Of a stretch of DNA of 31,918 nt, positions 16,319 to 22,931 are shown in pieces. Source of the DNA: JASFBA01 sp034433695 (lineage in GTDB: Bacteria; Chloroflexota; Chloroflexia; DTKN01). The stretch lies in the NCBI GenBank assembly GCA_034433695.1, contig DAOUAK010000026.1, positions 1-31,918 on the forward strand, given 5' to 3'. Made by a program: the position numbers and the translations under genes. Each line of letters opens with the position of its first letter. The first letter of the stretch is position 1. The notes beneath the pieces are model-generated. The model did not search any database. It saw only the letters and a program-made list of their open reading frames with translations, and was not told the origin of the DNA.

Positions 16319-18130
16319 TTACGGCGATGTGGCGTTATAGGCCACGTGAATCGTTGCCCGGCAGGGGATGCGTGTCCCCGGCGGCATCTGTTCGTCCGAG
16401 TAGATTCGGCTGCCGAACTCGACCCGATAACTGATGACCTGACCGGGCGCTCCCAGGTCCTCGATGCGCACGCCGGGCGGCATGTCGGCCTGGGTTTGCC
16501 CCTGGGAGAATCCCCAGGTCAGGCCGGCCTCCTCTACCTGACGGCGGGCCTCTTCCAGCGGCAGCCTTCGCACCTCCGGCATCACCGTCTGTTCCCGGCC
16601 CAGACTCACATAGAGGGTGACGGTCAGGCCCTGCAGGTACTGGATGTTGCCGCGTGGTTCCTGCCGGTCCACATAACCGGCCTGGGTGCTCGTACATCCC
16701 ACTTCCTCTTTGGCCACGCGAAAGCCGGCTCGTCGAACCAGTTCCTCGGCCGCTGCCAGGGGGTACTGGACGACCTGGGGCACCCGGGCGATCCCCGGCT
16801 CGGCTCCCAGCGTAACGGTCACCACGCTGCCATAGGGCACATAGGTGCCGTAAGGTGGCTCCTGAGAGACGACGTGTCCAGGCTCGATGTACGGGTCATA
16901 GACAGGCTTGGCCTCGGCGTATTGCAGGCCGCGTTCGGAAAGGCGAGCCCGGGCTTCCTCCCGGCTCAGGCCCTTCAGGTCGGGGACGGAGACCTGGGGG
17001 AGGGCCGTGGGGGTGGCGGTGGCGGTGGGAAGAGGGGTAGGGACGGGTGTCGAGGGGAAGAGCGCTGGCCAGAAGCGGATGCCCAGCGTCACCAGGCTGA
17101 CCAGGCCGGCGGCGACCAGCACCAGGAGGACGATGCCCAGCGGCCCCAGGCCGGCCTCGCGGGTCGAGGCCGGCGGACGGCGGGGGACGGCATAGGGAGG
17201 GCGGGTCGGACCTTGAACCGGTATCGAAGGGGTCGGCGACGGAGGATAAGGCGCAGGCTGTCCCGGCGGGATCGCCAGGGACTGCGGGATCGCCCCGGTG
17301 GCCTCGGCCCCGACGAGGCGGTAGCGCTCCAGGGCCAGGCGCATCTCGCGGGCCGAGAGGAAGCGATGCCGGGGATCTTTGGCCAGGCAGCGCAGGACGA
17401 TTTCCTCCACGGCCGGTGGAAGGTAGGGATTGAACTGGCGGGGGGGAGGCGGCTCGGCTTCGATGTGCTGGAGGGCGATGCTCACCGGGGTATCGCCCGT
17501 GAAAGGCTGCTCTCCGGTGAGCATCTCGTAGAGGACGACGCCGAGGGAGTAGAGGTCCGACTGCGGGACGACCTCCACGCCGCGGGCCTGTTCCGGGCTG
17601 ATATACTTGACCGTGCCCAGGGCCAGTCGTTCGGCGGTGATCTCGGGGTCGAGGCGGCTCTTGGCGATACCAAAGTCGGCCACCTTGACCACCTCCTCGT
17701 CCTCGCTGAAGAGGATGTTTTGGGGCTTGATGTCGCGGTGGATAACCCCGTGGCGGTGGGCGTATTCCAGGGCGGCACAGACCTGTTCGGCTATCCTCAG
17801 GGCCTGTTCCACCGGCAGGGGGGCCCGCTGGCGGATGACCTCTTTTAGCGTGGGGCCGGGCATATATTCCATCACGATATAATGCCGGTCGCCGTCCTGG
17901 CCGACATCGTAGACGGAGACGATATTGGGGTGGAGGAGAGCAGCAGCGGCTCGGGCCTCCCGCTGGAAGCGGGCCAGAAGGTTTTCATCGCTGACATATT
18001 CGGGGCGGAGGATTTTGATCGCCACCGACCGGCCGAGCACACGGTCGCGGGCCCGGTAGACGTGGGCCATACCTCCCTGTCCGATGAGGGCCTCCAGTTC
18101 ATAGCGATTGCCAAGGAGCGTTTCGGTCAT
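16319..18130 (-). CDS. pknB: Membrane Ser/Thr protein kinase with PASTA domains (PknB type)
   Basis: 603 residues. The Hanks-type kinase domain spans about 10-275: glycine loop GQGGMAHVY at 17-25, ATP lysine K39, catalytic HRDIKPQN with D133 and N138, DFG at 152-154, and GTVKYISPEQARG as activation segment. A Pro-rich linker follows, one membrane helix near 335-360, a Thr/Pro linker, then three extracellular PASTA-type repeats (about 375-440, 443-508, 508-600); the last is elongated. Kinases of this type sense cell-wall fragments and control envelope synthesis. The gene heads the leftward polysaccharide block and has a strong promoter. The assigned symbol reflects family, not proven orthology. 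Confidence 0.93.
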   Translation of the reverse strand: MTETLLGNRYELEALIGQGGMAHVYRARDRVLGRSVAIKILRPEYVSDENLLARFQREARAAAALLHPNIVSVYDVGQDGDRHYIVMEYMPGPTLKEVIRQRAPLPVEQALRIAEQVCAALEYAHRHGVIHRDIKPQNILFSEDEEVVKVADFGIAKSRLDPEITAERLALGTVKYISPEQARGVEVVPQSDLYSLGVVLYEMLTGEQPFTGDTPVSIALQHIEAEPPPPRQFNPYLPPAVEEIVLRCLAKDPRHRFLSAREMRLALERYRLVGAEATGAIPQSLAIPPGQPAPYPPSPTPSIPVQGPTRPPYAVPRRPPASTREAGLGPLGIVLLVLVAAGLVSLVTLGIRFWPALFPSTPVPTPLPTATATPTALPQVSVPDLKGLSREEARARLSERGLQYAEAKPVYDPYIEPGHVVSQEPPYGTYVPYGSVVTVTLGAEPGIARVPQVVQYPLAAAEELVRRAGFRVAKEEVGCTSTQAGYVDRQEPRGNIQYLQGLTVTLYVSLGREQTVMPEVRRLPLEEARRQVEEAGLTWGFSQGQTQADMPPGVRIEDLGAPGQVISYRVEFGSRIYSDEQMPPGTRIPCRATIHVAYNATSP

Positions 18131-18174
18131 CGTTCCCGTCCTTTTCGGTCTGTGGCCGATGTTTCTGGCCGCCC

Positions 18175-18203
18175 ATTGTACCGTAGCGGGCCGATTCTGT
18201 CAA
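18175..18203 (-). promoter_or_regulatory. Promoter of the kinase and polysaccharide block
   Basis: Minus strand TTGACA (18198-18203), 17-base spacer, TACAAT (18175-18180). The kinase ATG is 44 bases downstream. It overlaps the last codons of the upstream membrane protein gene. Confidence 0.8.
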
Positions 18204-19102
18204 CGTCCGATCCATCCGCCCAGTACTAGCCCGCTGAGGATCACCCCAGCGGCGGCCGGAAGCCAGGTACGGCCGGCGATTTCCTCCCGGCGTCCGGCCC
18301 GGAGCAGGCGGATTTGGAGGAGCACCTGGCCCAGCAGGAGCAGGGTCAGGATGGCGCCGGAGATCGGGTGGGCGGAGAAGAAGAGGAAAGCCAGGATCGC
18401 GCACTGGGGCAGGTTAGTCTCCAGGAAGGGCGGCCGGCCGGCCGCCGAGGGGTCCGTCCACCGGGCCCAGCCGGCGTAGGAAAGTCCCCAGAGCAGGCTC
18501 AGGAGGAGAGAGGGGGCGTCGAGTACGGCCCAGGTGCTCTGCCCCAGCCACCAGGGCCAGGCCATCCCGGCCAGGGGGAGGAGCAGGGGAGTGGCGGCCG
18601 GCCGGCCGCGCACCAGCCGGCGCAGGAGGAGGAGGGCCAGCCCGATCCCGGCCACGACCAGGGGGCGCCATCCCCACAGGCCGGCCACGACCAGGAGCAG
18701 GAGGACCAGTCCGCCGGTCTCGACCATGCCGCTTTCCGGGGCCATCAACCGGCAGCGCACGTTCGCCCAGAGCCGTCGGAGTGCCTCCTCCCAGGAGGCG
18801 CTTAGAGAGCCGGGGACGGTGTAAGGCAGGAGAAAGCGGGGGTGTCCCTCTTGGGCCGGCCTGGGGCCGGCTGTGAAGGGGTCGGCAGCCTGCCCCGAGC
18901 GGGCCCACAGCCGTCCCCAGGCCGCCGTGCAAAGGAAGAGGCCCAGGAACAGCCAGGCCGGGGAGGGCCAAGTCCAGAGGGGTTGTCCCGAGGCCAACGC
19001 CCCGGCGAGCCATCCCAGGGCCGGCCCCAGGCCGGCCCCCCGAAGAGCCGGGAAAAGTTGCATCTCGATCCAGCGGCCGGGAAGGCCATCATTCATGCGC
19101 AT
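18200..19102 (-). CDS. Unknown polytopic membrane protein
   Basis: I do not recognise the family. About 300 residues with roughly seven or eight hydrophobic segments, rich in Leu, Ala and Trp, with the first one near residues 20-35 (GLGPALGWLAGALASG) and the last near the C terminus (AAAGVILSGLVLGGWIG). A 60-residue soluble loop lies after the second segment and carries TAGPRPAQEGHPRFLLPYTVPGS-type sequence. It resembles Yip1-like membrane proteins in layout but I cannot support that by motif. The frame continues through the tRNA-His gene, so the start must be downstream of it; I took ATG 19102 (next ATGs at 19096 and 19063). No clear ribosome binding site. Confidence 0.6.
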   Translation of the reverse strand: MRMNDGLPGRWIEMQLFPALRGAGLGPALGWLAGALASGQPLWTWPSPAWLFLGLFLCTAAWGRLWARSGQAADPFTAGPRPAQEGHPRFLLPYTVPGSLSASWEEALRRLWANVRCRLMAPESGMVETGGLVLLLLVVAGLWGWRPLVVAGIGLALLLLRRLVRGRPAATPLLLPLAGMAWPWWLGQSTWAVLDAPSLLLSLLWGLSYAGWARWTDPSAAGRPPFLETNLPQCAILAFLFFSAHPISGAILTLLLLGQVLLQIRLLRAGRREEIAGRTWLPAAAGVILSGLVLGGWIGR

Positions 19103-19186
19103 GGGCGGCGAAAAACGGTAAATCCCCAAGTCGGTGAACCGCGCAGGGACAGGGGAGATCCCGTCCCTACGCCGGATAAGAGAAAA

Positions 19187-19260
19187 GGTGCCCGGCGGGG
19201 CTCGAACCCGCAACCTTCTGATCCACAGTCAGACGCTCCGCCAATTGAACTACGGGCACC
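19187..19260 (-). tRNA. tRNA-His (anticodon GTG)
   Basis: Minus strand cloverleaf with acceptor GTGCCCG/CGGGCAC, anticodon stem TCTGA/TCAGA around loop CTGTGGA giving anticodon GTG, and a T arm GCGGG/CCCGC around TTCGAGC. An encoded extra G (19260) opposes the discriminator C73 (19187), the G-1:C73 pair specific to histidine tRNA, which confirms identity. CCA is not encoded. Confidence 0.96.
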
Positions 19261-19271
19261 ATCTATTTTTC

Positions 19272-19300
19272 AGTATACCCGCAAATGCCCGTTCTGTCAA
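19272..19300 (-). promoter_or_regulatory. Promoter of tRNA-His
   Basis: Minus strand TTGACA (19295-19300), 17-base spacer, TATACT (19272-19277); the tRNA starts 12 bases downstream. No T-rich terminator follows the tRNA, so the transcript may run into the membrane protein gene. Confidence 0.88.
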
Positions 19301-19396
19301 ATCCTCGGCCGATCCAATGGACTTTCAAAATGGGCTGCCTTGTCTAGGACGTCTTTGGGCTACGATCCCGGCCCGGAGAGCGGAGTAGATCGACAC

Positions 19397-19424
19397 TTGG
19401 CAGTTTTTGTGGAAGTGGTATAAT
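19397..19424 (+). promoter_or_regulatory. Promoter of the PadR operon
   Basis: TTGGCA (19397-19402), 16-base spacer, TATAAT (19419-19424) with extended -10 TGG. The PadR start is 30 bases downstream. Confidence 0.8.
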
Positions 19425-19443
19425 ATATGCGTAGGTCATATAT
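19423..19443 (+). promoter_or_regulatory. Probable PadR operator palindrome
   Basis: ATATATG-N7-CATATAT, a perfect 7-bp inverted repeat starting in the last two bases of the -10 box and covering the expected transcription start. PadR repressors commonly bind AT-rich dyads of this size in their own promoters, so autorepression is likely. AT-rich inside GC-rich DNA. Confidence 0.65.
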
Positions 19444-19454
19444 CGGAGGTTCTG

Positions 19455-19838
19455 ATGTGCGACCGCCGGGGCGGGCATGAGCGTTGCTGTCCAGAAGGCC
19501 GGCGAATACGGGGCTTTTTACAGCCATGGCTTTTGCTCCTCCTGGCCGAGAAGCCGGCCCACGGTTACGAATTGATCGAACGGCTGGCGCAAGGGGAAGA
19601 GGTGCCGGCCGTCGATCCCGGCTTCCTCTACCGCACTCTGCGTCAGTTCGAGGAAGAGGGGCTGGTGCGTTCTGTCTGGGATACCGAAGGGCGTGGGCCG
19701 GCCCGGCGGATCTATGAAATCACCGACGATGGCGTGGAATATCTTCATGCCTGGGCGGCGGGAATTCGCCGCCTACGCGAGCGCTTGGAGCGTTTTCTGG
19801 CCGTCTACCGGGACCGCTTTCCCGAAAAAAGGAGGTGA
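19455..19838 (+). CDS. PadR-family transcriptional regulator
   Basis: 127 residues from the ATG at 19455, which has GGAGG six bases upstream; a longer frame begins at 19407 inside the promoter and is rejected. The PadR winged helix is visible: FLQPWLLLLLAEKPAHGYELIERL, VDPGFLYRTLRQFEEEGLVRS, the wing WDTEGRGPARRIYEITDDGVEYL, then a C-terminal dimer helix (WAAGIRRLRERLERFLAVYRDRF). The Cys/His-rich N terminus (CDRRGGHERCC) may bind metal. First gene of an operon with a small coiled-coil protein, a binding lipoprotein and pth; probably represses it in response to an unknown ligand. Confidence 0.92.
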   Translation: MCDRRGGHERCCPEGRRIRGFLQPWLLLLLAEKPAHGYELIERLAQGEEVPAVDPGFLYRTLRQFEEEGLVRSVWDTEGRGPARRIYEITDDGVEYLHAWAAGIRRLRERLERFLAVYRDRFPEKRR

Positions 19839-19843
19839 ACACC

Positions 19844-20038
19844 ATGTGCGGACACGGTATGCATCATCGGTACTGGTGCTGCGGTGAACCGAGACTCCGG
19901 GAGTGGGCTCCGGGCTTTCGCCGACGCTTTTCCACCCGCGAGGAGCGCATCGCCCGCCTGGAAGAGTACCTGAAGGAACTCCAGGCCGAACTTCAGGCGG
20001 TACAGGAGTACCTGGCCGAACTGAAAGGCTCGCGCTAG
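19844..20038 (+). CDS. Small Cys/His-rich coiled-coil protein (DUF5320-like)
   Basis: 64 residues. N terminus MCGHGMHHRYWCC is rich in Cys and His, a possible metal site. The C-terminal half, from TREERIARLEEY to the end, is a heptad coiled coil with Leu every three to four residues. Small proteins of this layout are often found next to PadR genes; the function is unknown. The ATG is eight bases after AGGAGG, which itself overlaps the PadR stop, and the stop abuts the next ATG. I chose 19844 over the GTG at 19835, which lies in the ribosome binding site. Confidence 0.75.
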   Translation: MCGHGMHHRYWCCGEPRLREWAPGFRRRFSTREERIARLEEYLKELQAELQAVQEYLAELKGSR

Positions 20039-21334
20039 ATGAGCAACCGATGCCGACCCGGAAAGGCAGAGCGCATTCTGCCTCTACTCCTCATCTTCGT
20101 GGGGCTTCTGGCAGAATGTGTTTCCTCCCCGTCTCCTACGGTGGCACCATCTCCGTCTTCTTTGCCTCCTCCACCTCCGACGGCAACTCCTGCCGCCGGA
20201 ATCACTCTGACGGTGTGGCACACCTGGGATGGCGAGGAAGAGGCGCTCTACCGCCGGCTTCTGGCCGATTACCGCCAGCGGCATCCCGAGGTGCTGGTGC
20301 ACCTGCGTCGGGTTCCGGTGGGGGAGGTGCTGGCCGAGTACGAAACGGCGGTGCTGGAGGGGGGCGGCCCGGACCTCCTGGTCGGGTGGAGCCACTGGAT
20401 CGGTCCCCTGGCCGACCGTCAGGCCCTTGCGCCGCTGGAGGACCTCCTGACGCAGGACTTCTGGGCCTCCCTGTACCCTTTTGCGCTGGATGGGGTACGG
20501 ACTCAGGGGCATCTCTACGCCGTTCCCTTCGCTTGCGAGACGGTGGCTCTGTACTACAACCGCGACTTTGTGGTCGAGCCGCCGACGAACACGACGGCCC
20601 TTCTGAGCCTGGCCGCCACCAGGCCGGCCCAGGAGCAGGCCGGCCTGGCCTATCCCTTGAGTTTTTACAACACGATCGGCTATCTGTACGCCTTCGGAGG
20701 GCGACTCCTGGATGAGGAGGGTCGGCCGGCCCTCGATACCCTGGAGATGCGGGCCTGGCTCCAGTGGCTACAGGCGGTGCAGATGTCTCCCGGCGTCATC
20801 GCCACCGAGAGTTACGGCCAGGCCGATGCTTTCTTCAAAAGCGGCGTGGTGGCGATGGTCGTGAACGGCTCCTGGGTCTTGCCCGATTACCTACAGGCCC
20901 TGGGAAGCGAGCGGCTGGGAGTAGCCCCGCTGCCCATGCTCAGCGAGACCCGGGTCTGGCCCAGTCCGCTGGTCGGCTACCGGGTGCTCCTGGTCAATCC
21001 GGTGCGCCTGGTCCTCCATCCCCAGGCCACGCTGGACCTTCTGTACTTCCTGGGCGGTCCCCAGGTCCAGGGGGAGCGCCTGGTCCAACTGGAGGCGGTT
21101 CCCACCTGGAGCGGCCTGGACCTTTCCTCCCGGCCGCTCCAGGCGGCCTTTGTCCGTCAGGCCGAACTCGGCCGGCCGCGCCCGCTGGACCGGCGGGAGG
21201 AAGCCCTGTGGGACCCGCTGGAAAGCCTTCTTTATAACGTAATCGAGCGCCAGATTCCCCTGGAGCAGGCCTTGCAGGAGACCCGAGGGAAGGTGGAACA
21301 GGCCCTGGAACAGGTGGAGGCAGCCGGGCCGTAG
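20039..21334 (+). CDS. ABC-type sugar-binding lipoprotein (family 1 extracellular solute-binding protein)
   Basis: 431 residues. A basic start and hydrophobic stretch end in a lipobox LAEC with Cys27, then a Ser/Pro/Thr-rich spacer to residue 53. The mature part is a typical MalE/UgpB-like binding protein: ITLTVWHTWDGEEEALYRRLL, GGGPDLLVGWSHW, GHLYAVPFACETVALYYNRD, and AFFKSGVVAMVVNGSWVLPDY, followed by the late GYRVLLVNP block. Predicted to bind a sugar outside the membrane. No ABC permease or ATPase genes are adjacent, so it is an orphan, or works in sensing. The ATG directly abuts the preceding stop. Glu at the lipobox -1 position is unusual. Confidence 0.88.
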   Translation: MSNRCRPGKAERILPLLLIFVGLLAECVSSPSPTVAPSPSSLPPPPPTATPAAGITLTVWHTWDGEEEALYRRLLADYRQRHPEVLVHLRRVPVGEVLAEYETAVLEGGGPDLLVGWSHWIGPLADRQALAPLEDLLTQDFWASLYPFALDGVRTQGHLYAVPFACETVALYYNRDFVVEPPTNTTALLSLAATRPAQEQAGLAYPLSFYNTIGYLYAFGGRLLDEEGRPALDTLEMRAWLQWLQAVQMSPGVIATESYGQADAFFKSGVVAMVVNGSWVLPDYLQALGSERLGVAPLPMLSETRVWPSPLVGYRVLLVNPVRLVLHPQATLDLLYFLGGPQVQGERLVQLEAVPTWSGLDLSSRPLQAAFVRQAELGRPRPLDRREEALWDPLESLLYNVIERQIPLEQALQETRGKVEQALEQVEAAGP

Positions 21335-21363
21335 CCATCGGGAAATCCGCCGGGAGAAAAGAG

Positions 21364-21951
21364 GTGCCTTTCCTGAAAGTACCGCCGGCCGAGTATCTGA
21401 TCGTGGGCCTGGGCAACCCCGGAGAGGAGTACGCCCATACCCGCCACAATGCCGGCTTCCGTTGCCTGGAGGTTCTGGCGAAGCGACACGGCCTTTCTTT
21501 CCGGGAGAAAAAAGGGTATGCCCGTATCGCCCGGGGAGAGATCGCCGGCCGTTCCGTCGTCCTGGCCCGCCCTTATACCTTTATGAACCGTAGCGGCCGC
21601 TCGGTCGCTGCCCTATGCCGCCACCTGAAGTTGCCCCCGGAGCGCGTTCTGGTCGTCTACGATGACCTGGACCTCCCACCGGGGACGATTCGGCTGCGTG
21701 CCCGCGGAGGGGCGGCTGGCCATAAGGGGATGCTTTCGGTCATCGCCGCCCTGGGTACGGAGGACTTGCCCCGGTTGCGGCTGGGCATCGGCCGGCCAGC
21801 CGACCCGAACATGGACCCGGTGGAATACGTCCTCCAGCCCCTCACCCCCCAGGAGGAGGAAGCCTGGCAACCTACCCTGGAGCGCGCCGCCGACGCGGTG
21901 GAATGCTTCCTGCAGGAAGGGCTGGAGAAGGCGATGGAACGCTTCAACTGA
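21364..21951 (+). CDS. pth: Peptidyl-tRNA hydrolase
   Basis: 195 residues, the usual length. Releases peptides from dropped-off peptidyl-tRNA in the cytoplasm. Conserved VGLGNPGEEYAHTRHNAGF carries Asn18 and the catalytic His28; RPYTFMNRSG has Asn75 and VVYDDLDLPPGTIRLR has Asp100, the partner of the histidine. The block GGAAGHKGM has Lys121 where E. coli Pth has Asn114. The start is GTG at 21364, behind GGGAGAAAAGAG. It sits 29 bases after the binding lipoprotein gene and could be the last gene of the PadR operon. A terminator follows. Confidence 0.94.
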   Translation: MPFLKVPPAEYLIVGLGNPGEEYAHTRHNAGFRCLEVLAKRHGLSFREKKGYARIARGEIAGRSVVLARPYTFMNRSGRSVAALCRHLKLPPERVLVVYDDLDLPPGTIRLRARGGAAGHKGMLSVIAALGTEDLPRLRLGIGRPADPNMDPVEYVLQPLTPQEEEAWQPTLERAADAVECFLQEGLEKAMERFN

Positions 21952-22034
21952 GGCCGTGCCGACCATCCCGTACACAGAGCCGTAGGCTGAACCTTTCAAT
22001 GCGTACCGGGACGCCCTTTTCGATGTTTTCCCTG

Positions 22035-22072
22035 TCGGCGGACCTGCGGACCCGCTGCCGAGGCCGTTTTTT
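22035..22072 (+). terminator. Rho-independent terminator after pth
   Basis: GC-rich stem-loop (TCGGC at 22035-22039 against GCCGA at 22057-22061, further pairing inside) followed by a T tract at 22067-22072. The stem has a bulge. Confidence 0.6.
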
Positions 22073-22188
22073 CCCTATCAAAATTTGACATAGATGGTGT
22101 ACCTGACGGTCAGTGGCTCCGGCCACTTGTTAACCAGCGCAGATCTGACTAGCCCCTAATCCTTACACGCGTCTCTTCAACAATCCAT

Positions 22189-22220
22189 AGAAGATGCTCA
22201 AGCGAGAAGATGCTCAAGCG
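22189..22220. repeat. Exact 16-bp tandem duplication
   Basis: AGAAGATGCTCAAGCG occurs at 22189-22204 and again at 22205-22220 with no gap. It covers the 3' end of the DUF5615 gene and shifts its frame. Confidence 0.95.
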
Positions 22221-22518
22221 GCTCGCTGGAAAGCAATGGTATCAGACGCCCAATGACCTCAAGCACGTGGGGTTTATCCTGCCGGTGTAAACGTAGAACG
22301 ATCAGGCCAGGGAACTGTGCCGGTGGATATGCACGGATATAAGCGAAATTCGTGTCCAGGGTAACCAGGACACGCCTCTCTTCCTGGCATACAGAAGCAA
22401 TATCGGAATCGCGCGAACCTTCCAGATGCTGCTCAAAAACGGTGACGGCATCATAGCCGGCCTGGCACAGTAAATCGGCTACCTCGACCGGAAGATTCTC
22501 GTCAACCTTGAATGCCAT
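22198..22518 (-). CDS. DUF5615 PIN-like protein, C-terminally truncated
   Basis: 106 residues. MAFKVDENLPVEVADLL is the family start with its first acidic site (DENL), VFEQHLEGSRDSDIASVC follows, and RRVLVTLDTNFAYIRAYPP holds the second acidic motif. The family is thought to be the toxin-like, PIN-fold partner of DUF433 proteins. The usual C-terminal LWIVEE-R-RIRG tail is missing: a 16-bp tandem duplication shifts the frame and gives stop 22198. Removing one copy restores a natural tail ending at 22149. The ATG at 22518 has a GTG just before it. Five bases separate the pair's next-to-last codons; transcription is from the promoter before the DUF433 gene. Confidence 0.85.
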   Translation of the reverse strand: MAFKVDENLPVEVADLLCQAGYDAVTVFEQHLEGSRDSDIASVCQEERRVLVTLDTNFAYIRAYPPAQFPGLIVLRLHRQDKPHVLEVIGRLIPLLSSEPLEHLLA

Positions 22519-22526
22519 CACGTTGT

Positions 22527-22754
22527 TTACGCAGGAATGGCTACCACACGCTCGCGGGCCAACTCGGCGGCGTATACAATAGCGGCTTGCACCGCTTCCC
22601 GACTTAAGGATGGGTAACTGCGCAGAATCTCGTCGAGGGAGAGGCCGGCAGCCAAATTGTCGAGTATAACTGAAACCATAATGCGTGTGCCTTTGATACA
22701 GGCTTTCCCGTGACAGATGGTGGGATCAACGACGATGTAATCTTGCCAATTCAT
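22527..22754 (-). CDS. DUF433 protein (putative antitoxin)
   Basis: 75 residues, full length for the family. DYIVVDPTICHGKACIKGTRIMVSVIL is the family signature; LSLDEILRSYPSLSREAVQAAIVYA is the helix-turn-helix-like part. It is predicted to bind DNA or its partner and neutralise the DUF5615 protein encoded 8 bases downstream. A consensus promoter is 68 bases upstream. The DNA is visibly less GC-rich than neighbours, as is common for mobile toxin-antitoxin pairs. Confidence 0.87.
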   Translation of the reverse strand: MNWQDYIVVDPTICHGKACIKGTRIMVSVILDNLAAGLSLDEILRSYPSLSREAVQAAIVYAAELARERVVAIPA

Positions 22755-22821
22755 AAGCCGTTTCCCCGGAACACCTATTTAGATCTCCTGCGTTGGCAAC
22801 TTGGATACATAGGTGATTACT

Positions 22822-22850
22822 ATTATACCGTGGGAACGAGGGTTTGTCAA
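22822..22850 (-). promoter_or_regulatory. Consensus promoter of the DUF433/DUF5615 pair
   Basis: Minus strand TTGACA (22845-22850), 17-base spacer, TATAAT (22822-22827): both boxes match consensus exactly. The longest perfect promoter in the window, apart from the tRNA ones. Confidence 0.88.
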
Positions 22851-22931
22851 AACGACTATGTTCTGTTCGGCTAAAGAGGCGCTGCCATAGGAGGGTCGTT
22901 GCTACAGAAAAATGGACCCGGAATGGGAAAA

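Noticed and set aside
16169..17848. 559-codon plus-strand frame over ligase and kinase genes
   Set aside because: Shadow of the kinase; low-complexity Arg/Gly stretches.
22198..22518. Reading the toxin end EHLLA as a natural short form
   Set aside because: The exact tandem repeat at the very end and the family-like tail in the restored frame make a frameshift the simpler explanation.
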